Below the pieces are notes generated by a model. It was not told the DNA's origin and ran no database searches. It saw only the letters and a program-made list of their open reading frames with translations. Both the position numbers and the translations under genes were made by a program. Positions 56,009 through 64,000 of a DNA stretch of 64,000 nt are shown piece by piece (position 1 is the stretch's first letter; every line of letters begins with the position of its first letter). Origin of the DNA: Dipteris shenzhenensis (lineage: Eukaryota > Polypodiophyta > Polypodiopsida > Gleicheniales); assembly GCA_047967505.1 (NCBI GenBank), contig CM106539.1. One strand, written 5' to 3'.

Positions 56009-56445
56009 ATGTCGACTCTTTCAGACAATTTTGGCAATTTGTCCGAGGGTGATAAGTTGGATGGATCAAACTATGCCTTGTGGTCATTCATGCTTAAGAA
56101 CATCTTTGTTGGTAAGGGTTTGTGGGATATTGTTAGTGGGGATGAGGTGAGGCCAGCAGGCTCATCTACATCCAGCATAGCTTCTTCGGGTTAGACTACA
56201 GGTAGATAGCAGTTTGCTACAGCCCCTCTTGCTAGTCCCATAGCATCGACAGAGGAGCAGAAGAAGTTTGACCGCCGTAGTGCCCTAGCAATGTTTTTGA
56301 TTGCCACAAATGTGAAGAGGCACATTATGACGACTATCAAGTCATGCAAGGATGCAAAGGCAGTATGGGAAAGATTGGCAAACATGTATCATGTTAAGAA
56401 TGAGGCAAGGGCCATTGCCTTGACAAATTATCATGTAAGGGCTCT
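56009..56445 (+). pseudogene. Copia gag, N-terminal fragment
   Basis: ATG 56,009: MSTLSDNFGNLSEGDKLDGS, NYALWSFMLKNIFVGKGLWD, then two stops (56,192 TAG and 56,207 TAG), then EEQKKFDRRSALAMFLIATN, KAVWERLANMYHVKNEARAI. This is the UBN2-type Gag capsid start. The sequence departs from Gag after NYHVRAL at about 56,445. Both stops are TAG, consistent with changed CAG codons. Confidence 0.85.
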
Positions 56446-56721
56446 TTGACCTTGAAGAACCTGCATTGCAGAAGGCAAACTTCGAAAGCAGGAAGCACGT
56501 ACAGTCCTATCCTTTCTTTGCTAGGTAAGGAAGTACGAGAGGCTTACTTGCAAGCCAATATAGGAGGTAACACTTACCGGTATGCTGCAAATACTTCTGC
56601 ACCTACTAGGACGGATCCTCTTCTCTCTAGTCTCGTGTGTAGTCTTCCTATTCTTGAGATTCAAGATATTTCTAAGCCTAATGGGGAAGATTGTGTTCTT
56701 GCTCACTTTTTCTTTGCCCAG

Positions 56722-56976
56722 GCAAACGCGTGGCCAGGAATGGGCTTTGATGACAGCTGTAAGCTTACTTCTATGGAGCTTCAAAGAAAGAAGGCTCATC
56801 GTTACATCGTAACAAGAAAAAGAAAGAGAGAATCGTGGAGAAGATCGGACAGGCCGCTGAGAGCTATGATGATTTCGTTGCTTGAATTCCTGCAAAAGAG
56901 TGCAGATATGTGTATATGATTTCGATTTTGTCACCGAGGACAACTGCCAGAAGTGCAAGATTTTCTTCATCGCATG
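56722..56976 (+). pseudogene. ADF: Actin-depolymerizing factor (ADF/cofilin), decayed exon 2
   Basis: After a polypyrimidine stretch and CCCAG, the sequence reads ANAWPGMGFDDSCKLTSMEL, KKAHRYIV, then in the next frame [19 protein letters not shown], a [11 protein letters not shown], and in a third frame [20 protein letters not shown] and AW at GCATG/GTATGC. This follows the plant ADF core motif by motif (ANAx[30 protein letters not shown]). Exon 2 of plant ADF genes usually starts with the ANA codons and ends at FFIAW, and the splice-like borders sit in just those places. So it is a copy of genomic ADF, not a processed one. ADF severs and depolymerises actin filaments. Two frameshifts and a stop make this copy non-functional. 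Exon 3 is not found. Confidence 0.85.
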
Positions 56977-58442
56977 GTATGCCAACAAACGTGTACCTAT
57001 CTCAATGCGTATGCAAGCTATGAGAATGAAACTTAGCCCAAAAACCTCAGGGAGATGCTGATCTAGAGTTTAAGCAAGTTGTCATTCGTGGTTCCTATGT
57101 TTGAGACTCCTTTTTTCTCATGCTGCCCACCCTCACATATGTTCACATGCCCCAATGCACACGCAACTCCCAAGCCACCTGTACGCACATACAACATGAT
57201 GTTGAAATGATACATGGGTCTGGACTGTCTCAAAGTAGCAAAGGGAGAGGCTTATAATCAGCATAGTATCTTTTTTGAGTTGCTAGAACCCTGATCTTTT
57301 CTGTTTATGCAGCTGTGATGTGACATTGAGAAAGGAGTGACATGGGTGAAATAGTGTAGAGTGCCACATTGATATGCATGAATACAAAAGTTGTGTGTTT
57401 TCACTCTTCACAGAGAGGGCCAAACAGATTTTTAATGCTAGCTGTACACTTGTCCTTACCTGGAAATCTTGCAATAAACATTATGTTCTGTGTGGTAGGG
57501 TCATGAAAGGTAAGTAAACAATGCTTCCTAGAGTGGATGTCACCAACATAGTATATTATAGTATGAAACAAGCAGCAGCCCATGAAGGTAGCAATTTGGC
57601 CTACCAGTTCCATTTCAGTGAAAAGCCTCAGCACAGGATGGAGAGTGGAAATCTAACAAGAAAAGTGAGGGACGTGAAGATCATGGGCTGTTTGTCAGTG
57701 AAAAGGCCAAGAAGTATAGCATTGCCGTGGAGGTTCCAGAATGGGTTTAGTTCAAAGAGAACACTGTTGTTTTATAGTACGATCTTCGGACTTTAAAAAA
57801 TAAATCAATAAAATAAAAGGGGGTTGCCTATTTGAAGCTTTAAATTTTCGAAGAGGTAGGGTGGTCTCTTAAACAGGCTCACCATCAGAGCTGCCAATCT
57901 TGATTCAAGAGCTCTTGTTTGCTTCAAGGAATTCGCAAGCACACGATTTTGTTTGTAGAAAGCTCTTGACTCCTGTTAATTGTAGCAAGATGGAGTGACG
58001 ACACTCTTCTCAAGTGTGAAAAGTTATATCATGCTTTCATGTGCACTCCCGAGGATTGTTCAAGGCACTACAACACATGTAAGTTTTGCAATCACACTCA
58101 TGTTGGTAGCAAGGTCTAGCATAACAATGCCATAACTTTATTAGTATTTCAAGTAGTACGCGATTTATGAAAGAGATTGTCGGATGAGATTGTATTTTGC
58201 CAAGATTTCTGTGTCGCATCCTTTGAAGCCACGGTCTCTTAATCTTGTTGTCTTCTCATGTCGACGTAGACAGCTCCATTGATTGAGTGTTGGGCATCTT
58301 TTTCTTGGTGCATTTGAAGAGTGGTAGCGAGTGTTATTAGCGATCTTGGTCATCTCTTTAACTTGTCATTTCGATGTGATAGATTACGGGGCAAACAGTG
58401 GGAGAGGTTCAAGTTGTGGCCGACATGCACCAACGCAAGTTT
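56977..58442. other. Anonymous DNA
   Basis: 1.5 kb without a recognised gene. Short frames at 57,401-57,796 on both strands do not match known families. The last 70 bases before 58,443 may be the start of the LINE that continues at 61,071. Confidence 0.5.
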
Positions 58443-58447
58443 GAGAT

Positions 58448-58733
58448 TGATGGGATATCTCAAGGTGTATGCCCCAGGCACACCTTAGGTTCTATGTGTG
58501 TGCTAGAGGCACAATTAGGTGCCCATAAGCACTGTTAGGTGGTGGTAGATGCCACATAGGATGATTGAGAGATTCTAGGAGCTGATTGAGGAGATGATTG
58601 AGAAGATGATTGTGGAGCTTGGTGGCTCATGTAGAGGTGCCTACATATGGACCTCACCTTTCTTCATTCCAATAAGCAAGCAAGCATTCTCATTTCGTGT
58701 TCAGCTTCATGCTTTCCTTTCACTTCTTCAACA
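58448..58733 (+). repeat. 5' LTR of the gag-only element (58.4 kb)
   Basis: TGATGGGATATCTC ... CTTCTTCAACA, 286 bases. It differs from the 3' LTR by about seven substitutions, a 12-base insertion (GAAGATGATTGA, a local duplication) and a 2-base GT difference. Confidence 0.95.
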
Positions 58734-58745
58734 TGGTATCAGAGC
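58734..58745 (+). promoter_or_regulatory. Primer-binding site of the gag-only element (58.4 kb)
   Basis: TGGTATCAGAGC directly follows the LTR end; complement of plant initiator-Met tRNA. Confidence 0.96.
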
Positions 58746-59586
58746 ACTATGATCATCCTTGAGTCCATTTATGCCATGTTATCTTCTTCATCTTCTTCTT
58801 CTTTACCTTCCTCTCCATTTCGCCCCTTTCTGCCCAACCACTTGGAGGGCTGAGTTCTCTATCTACAAGCAACCATTCCCAGGTTCCTTTTGGCTGGAGA
58901 GACCCTTCATATGGGCGACCTTCCACGTCAGAGGAATTAGACAATGGTGCCCACAAAACCGCGCAAGAGTCGCCTTCTTCCTGACGCTATTTCGTGCAAT
59001 ACGACTTGTTGGAGCAGCCATTCCGAAATTTCTTTGAGCCACGCTTGCACAACAGCATGAGCTAGCCCCTGTCCAGATTTGAAGTGAAATGGTCCACCAG
59101 GGAGGGAGAAACAGACGAAAAACCAGTCGACATTCAAGCTGTTGGCTATGGCAATGTGACACGACATTTCGCCTCTCTTCTTCAGTGGCTCCTCTGGTAT
59201 AGCAGCTTTATTTTTCTTTGCTTTGAAGAGTGAGATACAAGCCTTGTAAGATCAGGCCTCTGTTTTGGACAGTTTTGACAACGTTGTCAGTTTGGTGCTA
59301 CATTAGATGCTACTTTGGCAATTTTGATGTTTTAAACTGTTGAATAGCATCAGTACAATTGTGGCTACAACTTTCCTTTAGATTGCTATACCTGGATTTG
59401 CTTGGAATACTTTCATTTAGCCACCTCTATGAAGCATGCAAGTTGAAGTGTCATTTCCATTATGATTTTTAGTATGGAATTTGGTTACAAGTCTTTGCTA
59501 CACTAAATGCTTGTACTTTGAAGCTCTTGAACTCTTTCTAGCCTTGTAAGAGAGTAGACACTGCCCATTTTGGGTTAGACCCTCTC

Positions 59587-60424
59587 ATGGCTATCTTCTT
59601 GAATATTGATAAGTTCAATGGTAAAGGCTTTCACACATGGCAGATGAAAGTTAAGTTTGCATTGATGAGGGAAAACATCTGGGGGCTTGTCAAACCTGCT
59701 TCAACTTCTTCTTCAACAGCCTCTAATGCTGGAGAATCCTCAGCTCCTACACGCTCGGCACGAGATCCTGCTAGAGAGGAGAAAGCCTATGGCATTATTG
59801 CTCTTGGCTTAGGAGATGACTATATTCATCACATTTCTGATTTGGAGTCTCCTTCTGAAGCCTGGGAGAAGCTTGATATTATTTTTGGTGCTAGCTCTCA
59901 CGTCTCAAAATTGTCACTTAAGATTGCTTTCTTTGAATTGAAGATGGCTAGTGGCACTTCCGTGGCTGCCCCTGTCAATCACATGCGGAGTCTTATGACT
60001 CAACTTGCTTCTGTCAACTCTCCAATCACTATAGATGATGCAATGGTTGCTCAAAAGTATGCCTGAAGATTATGATCATGTTGTTACCACTTTGAAAAAT
60101 CTTCATAATCCTACTCTTGAAGGTCTTATTACTGCTCTTCAAGAAGAAGAAAGGCACAAGGAACTCCAAAGAGAAAATGACACAGCCTATGCCATAAAAA
60201 CTCAAATGGACAAGTTTCAACCTTGCAAACATTGTGGGAAGACTAATCACCTCTCAAAAGATTGCTTCAAGATCAATCCTTGCAAATATTGTGGCAAAAA
60301 CAATCACCATGAAAAGTTTTGTAAGGCCAAAAAGGAAGCAACTACAAAACGAGAAATTGCCAATTTACTTTCAGTTAATGTGCCTCCACAAGATGAGGCC
60401 TCCTATGAAGATTATGCTTTTTGA
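59587..60424 (+). pseudogene. Copia Gag with UBN2 domain and two zinc knuckles, one frameshift
   Basis: ATG 59,587 gives MAIFLNIDKFNGKGFHTWQM, KVKFALMRENIWGLVKP, a Ser/Thr-rich linker, YGIIALGLGDDYIHHISDLE, AWEKLDIIFGASSH and HMRSLMTQLASVNSPITIDD. A one-base change near 60,050 shifts the frame. The rest reads LLKSMPEDYDHVVTTLKNLH, LEGLITALQEEERHKE, then CKHCGKTNHLSKDC and CKYCGKNNHHEKFC, and ends DYAF TGA at 60,424. Total about 279 residues, typical for a Gag without pol. Only this single frameshift breaks it, so it may have been working recently. Gag forms the particle and binds RNA. Confidence 0.92.
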
Positions 60425-60783
60425 ACCATCTCCATATATGCTCCAAATCTCTCTTTTATGTTGAGTCAAGGTACTCTGCCTGGATAGTCCTCCAAAATGA
60501 ATGGAATAAACTGTTGTGTTCTTTGTAAACACCTCTGGTCACCATATGATGTAGGCTATGTGTATGTGTTTTGCTCCATGGTACCTCCTCCAGACATTGT
60601 GTGCATGTACATGCAGGGGAGATAACCATTGGAAGGTCTTATGTATCCCTTTGTTTACTTCACACCCTTGGGAACCCTTGCTAGCATGAGATCCTAGCCA
60701 AAGATTTATCCTTGACCACCATGAGATGGCATGAGAAACTATGAGACTAGATGTATCCTTGACATAGCCTGAGGCATTCCCTT

Positions 60784-60792
60784 GAGGGGGGG
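60784..60792 (+). promoter_or_regulatory. Polypurine tract of the gag-only element (58.4 kb)
   Basis: GAGGGGGGG two bases before the 3' LTR start TGATGGG. Confidence 0.8.
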
Positions 60793-60794
60793 TT

Positions 60795-61070
60795 TGATGG
60801 GATATCTCAAGGTGTATGCCCCAGGCACACCTTAGGTTCTATGTGTGTGTGCTAGAGGCACAGTGAGGTGCCCATAAGCACTGTTAGGTGGTGGTAGATG
60901 CCACATAGGATGATTGAGAGATTCTAGTAGTTGATTGAGGAGATGATTGTGGAGCTTGGTGGCTCATGTAGAGGTGCCTATATATGGACCTCACCTTTCT
61001 TCATTCCAATAAGCAAGCAAGCATTCTCATTTCGTGTTCAACTTCATACTTTCCTTTCACTTCTTCAACA
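60795..61070 (+). repeat. 3' LTR of the gag-only element (58.4 kb)
   Basis: 276 bases, TGATGGGATATCTC ... CTTCTTCAACA, followed at once by the target duplication GAGAT. Confidence 0.95.
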
Positions 61071-64000
61071 GAGATGTCTTGATAGGCAGATGCCTTTCTC
61101 CTATCATTCCTCCCAGCCCCAAAAGGTACAACAGGGGGACAGGATGACGAAGCAGTTCTTTCAGACCATTGGCCCCGATCGAGCGACACACAGCTACAAC
61201 GTCTTCGGGACTCGCAGGGCATCATGCACACTGACCCGCAGGAGATTCTTGACATGACCACGGGATTTTATAGCCAGCTCTTTCAGACAGAGAGGATGAC
61301 TCCAGCTGGTCTTGTGGCTTGAGAGCTAGTTTGGGATCATGTTCCGACAGTAGTCTCGCGGGACTTATGCAACAGACTTGAGGAGCCCTTTACAGATGAG
61401 GAGCTCTGGAAATCCCTCAAGGCTCTCCCGACCCAGAAGTGCCCGAGGGAGGATGGCTTGACTCCGCCCTTCTTTCATAACTTCTCGGAGATTATCTCTA
61501 CTTCCTTCCGTTTAGCTTGCCAGGAGATTTTCGAAGGAGATTTACAACACAAGCCTTCTTCCTCAGTCCTCCTTGTGCAGGGGGTGGATATGTTTGATCC
61601 CGAAAGAGGGAGATAGGCTAGATACTCTACAGTGGAGGCCGATCACTCTGCTTGATACTGCATACAAGATCCTCGCCAAGGTCTTGAGTTTGCGGTTACA
61701 GCCCCATCTTACCGACATCATCCATGACACACAGATTGGGTTTGTCCAAGAGCATAGCATCTTGGACAACATCTTCACATTCTGGGAGGCAGTGGATTGG
61801 TCCAGGGAGGAGTCACAGCTATTGGCCATCCTTCTCTTGGACTTTGAGAAGGCCTACAACAGGGTGGAGTGGTCTTTCTTGGAGGGCACTATGAGGAGAT
61901 TGGGTTTCTCAGACAGATGGGTCAGAGGAGTTTCAGCGCTATACGTAGGGAGCTCTAGTCAGATGATTATCAGAGGACACATAGGCGAGGCCTTTTCTCT
62001 CGCTCGGTTCGCCAGGACTGCCCACTAGCTCCCTTCCTCTTCCTGTTTGTAGCAGAGGCTCTAGGCTACTTTTTGAGATCACAGGTGGCGGGTCTCACAG
62101 GGTTGAGACTCCCAATCAGGTAGGAGGAGGAGCTCCTTGACTCGGAGGCTCTGGGGTACTTTTTGAGATCACAGGTGGCGGGTCTCACAGGGTTGAGACT
62201 CCCAATCAGGTAGGAGGAGCTCCTTGACTCGGAGTTTGTAGATGACACGGCCTTGTATGTTGAGGGCACCACATCAAGTCAAGAGAGAGTCAAAGGCGCC
62301 TTGGCTATCTATTGTGAGGCCTCGAGGACACGGATCAACTGGACGAAATCCATAGGCTTCTTCACGGGTTTTGAGGAGACACAGGAGATCCGTGAGTGGG
62401 GAAGTGACTTTGGTTTCAGATAGATACCGCGGGGCCAGACAGCGAGATACCTCGGACGTCAGGTGGGTAATGACATTACAACAGAGCAGCAGATTGTCCC
62501 GGTCCTTGAGAGTGTTCGGCGCAAGCTTCTCTATTGGAGCTCGGTCAAACTCTCCCTCGTAGGTTGCGCCTTAGTGGCAAACCAGGTCGTCCTTGCCATT
62601 GCTTGGTATGTTGCCTCCGGTTAGTGCTTTCACAGAGGATGCATTGGATAGCTCCGACGGTTGGTACGGAGCTTCCTCTGGACAGGTTTAGACGGCACGA
62701 GGAACACTAGGGCCCGAGTAGCTTGGCAGACGGTGATCATGCCGCAGGCACTGGGAGGCTTGGGTATCATTGATCCAGAGATGTAGAGCAGGGCCCTTCT
62801 GGGCAAGCTGGTGGCTCGTGGCCTCATCCCAGGTGCTGAGCCTTGGAAGCTCCTCTTATAAAGAGGGCTTCTGAGGAACACCCCATGCACTGAAGGACAG
62901 TGGTAGCCTTCACATAGATGGATCTTCTCAGAGGGCCCCCTTATGGGGAAGGGCTCCCTCCTGATGAGGAGTCTTCACAGGGTTTGGCAAAGACTAGCAA
63001 GGGGTCTCATACGTGCTCCGCCTAAATGCAGAGAGGAGTTTGAGTGTCAGTCCCTTATGTGGTATCCAGAGGTCAGAGATCAGGAGGGACGTATGCTTGG
63101 GCAGCGGACTCACATTGGTTGGGCACAGTGGGACAGTGGTCCAGCAGGGTCCTTTGGTCGCTGGAGTAGACTACCTATGGAGGTAGATACGAGACTTAAC
63201 GCCTAGCGCATCTGAGAGGGGCAGGGCAGCGGATGGGTGAGATCGACTTAGCGATTCCTAAGTCCTGGTGGAAAGGACTTCACATGTGGAGAGACAACAG
63301 ATGGTTGGGATAGTTTTTTCGTACTGGTGTTCCCTTGAGGATTTTGATGCAGCGCGGCATCACGCATCCCGACTTCTTTCTTGTAGGACCTGGAGGCTTA
63401 CTGCAGCCCCTCACTAGGAGTGACCATGAGATGAATGGGAGCCTTAATGGGATACACTGGCAGATGATCAGAGTGGTAGGACACTTGGGGAAGGAGTGGC
63501 ATATCGATCCTCCCAGTTTCTCAGAGCAAGACGCCTCTAGATGGTGCCTCTGGCTATGGGAGGGTAGACCCTTGAGGGAGGTCCAGTGGGACCCTGGAGA
63601 GTGGTTCTGACCCTCTAGGGGTGGCCTAGTTGAGACGATAGATGAGACGTCTTTCTTTTCCTATATCACACGGATTGGCAAGAGACTTCAGATGGACTCT
63701 CTCGAGGGAGAGACACTGGGAGACCCACAGAGTGCCTTGGGATGTTCGCTCTAGGTTTTGGACGCGGTTGTGGTCCAGCTTGCAACTGAGGAAGATTTCT
63801 TACTTCTTCTGGTTGGCAGTCCACGGAGGCTTGCCCATCGGCCCGTAGTTGGGGCCCGTAGTTGGAGCAGATGCGAGTGGAGGGGACAGTGCTATTGTTG
63901 CTTTGATGGTGTCTTGGAGACTATCCCACACTGCCTATGGAGCTGTTGTAGCGCAGCGAGGATCTGGATGAGAGCCCTCAGGATCATGACACACATGCAG
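61071..64000 (+). pseudogene. LINE ORF2: linker, reverse transcriptase and zf-RVT start, broken
   Basis: Begins with the region between endonuclease and polymerase (QQGDRMTKQFFQTIGPDRAT near 61,125; FYSQLFQTERM near 61,270). The polymerase follows: LIPKEGDRLDTLQWRPITLL (61,595), LSLRLQPHLTDIIHDTQIGF, LLDFEKAYNRVEWSFLE (first catalytic Asp, 61,840), then QGCPLAPFLF after a frameshift near 62,010, and the FVDD active-site box (62,230). The connection (YLGRQVGND, GGLGIIDPEM), a LWLWEGRPLREVQWDPGEW block (63,548-63,605) and the start of zf-RVT (LQLRKISYFFWLAVHGGLPIG, 63,780-63,845) run to the window edge. At least ten stops and shifts. The insert is GC-rich compared with its surroundings. Same family as 38,953-40,500. 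Its 5' side lies before 58,443 and is not clearly delimited. Confidence 0.9.
62055..62231 (+). repeat. 90-bp tandem duplication inside the LINE polymerase
   Basis: The unit starting GAGGCTCTAGGCTACTTTTT at 62,055-62,144 is repeated at 62,145-62,231 with one three-base deletion (GGAGGAGGAG against GGAGGAG). It lies just upstream of the FVDD box and adds about 30 residues between two catalytic motifs. Confidence 0.93.

Larger units (their letters stand above)
54664..56445 (+). mobile_element. 5' half of a third Copia family element
   Basis: LTR, primer-binding site, a 1.1-kb leader and the first 145 codons of gag, after which the element breaks off near 56,445. No matching 3' LTR occurs in the window. 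The leader has a run of TTTGCAG phrases (55,550-55,990) and is otherwise non-coding. Confidence 0.85.
58448..61070 (+). mobile_element. Gag-only Copia element, complete LTRs and target duplication
   Basis: 2.62 kb between LTRs of 286 and 276 bases. Perfect 5-bp target duplication GAGAT (58,443-58,447 and 61,071-61,075). Contains primer-binding site, leader, gag with two zinc knuckles, a 370-base 3' untranslated region and a polypurine tract. No protease, integrase or polymerase is present, and the internal region is too short ever to have held them at this locus. It matches the layout of plant terminal-repeat gag elements (TR-GAG). It sits inside a LINE. Confidence 0.95.

Overview
This is a plant nuclear window, built almost entirely from nested and broken transposable elements around one intact host gene. 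The evidence is Copia elements primed by the plant initiator-Met tRNA site, CACTA and BED-type hAT transposases, a LINE with a zf-RVT domain, GT-AG introns and a PLS-class PPR gene. The very regular, nearly intronless PPR repeats and the high repeat load suggest a large-genome seed-free plant (fern, lycophyte or moss; a fern is my best guess). That guess is an inference. Nothing here looks bacterial or viral in the usual sense.

Layout. 1-3.7 kb: fragments of a Ty3/Gypsy gag-protease and of two unrelated Copia reverse transcriptases, with a 380-bp duplication. 3.97-11.2 kb: a nearly full Copia element (copy 1) that has lost its 5' LTR. 11.2-22.9 kb: CACTA-type genes, namely a minus-strand TNPA/Transposase_24-like gene, an array of 14-bp palindromes, then the plus-strand transposase. 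The transposase is split by a second full copy of the same Copia family (14,888-22,283). 22.9-26.4 kb: a decayed kinase-like gene and unrecognised Cys-containing remnants. 26.6-29.6 kb: a three-exon gene that looks like a DNA transposase of no family I can name, followed by a hairpin MITE. 30.1-32.7 kb: unrecognised minus-strand spliced gene remnants. 32.7-38 kb: low-complexity DNA, a minisatellite and anonymous AT-rich sequence.

38-45.2 kb: a minus-strand gag-only Copia element cut by a 5'-truncated LINE with a perfect 16-bp target duplication, then a BED-hAT transposase (minus) cut by a second gag-only Copia element with both LTRs. 45.4-46.5 kb: a satellite-like array. 49.8-51.9 kb: the only intact gene, a PLS-E PPR protein expected to act in organelle RNA processing or editing. 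54.7-56.4 kb: the 5' half of another Copia element. 56.7 kb: a decayed exon of actin-depolymerizing factor. 58.4-64 kb: a LINE cut by a third gag-only Copia element with perfect LTRs and a 5-bp target duplication.

How the parts relate. None of the transposable-element proteins is intact. The two Copia copies share several lesions, so either the family moved in trans or both copies descend from a damaged parent. The gag-only elements keep LTRs, primer site, polypurine tract and gag but no pol, so they must have used enzymes made elsewhere. Many stops are CAA, CAG or CGA changed to TAA, TAG or TGA, as expected from deamination of methylated cytosine in silenced DNA.
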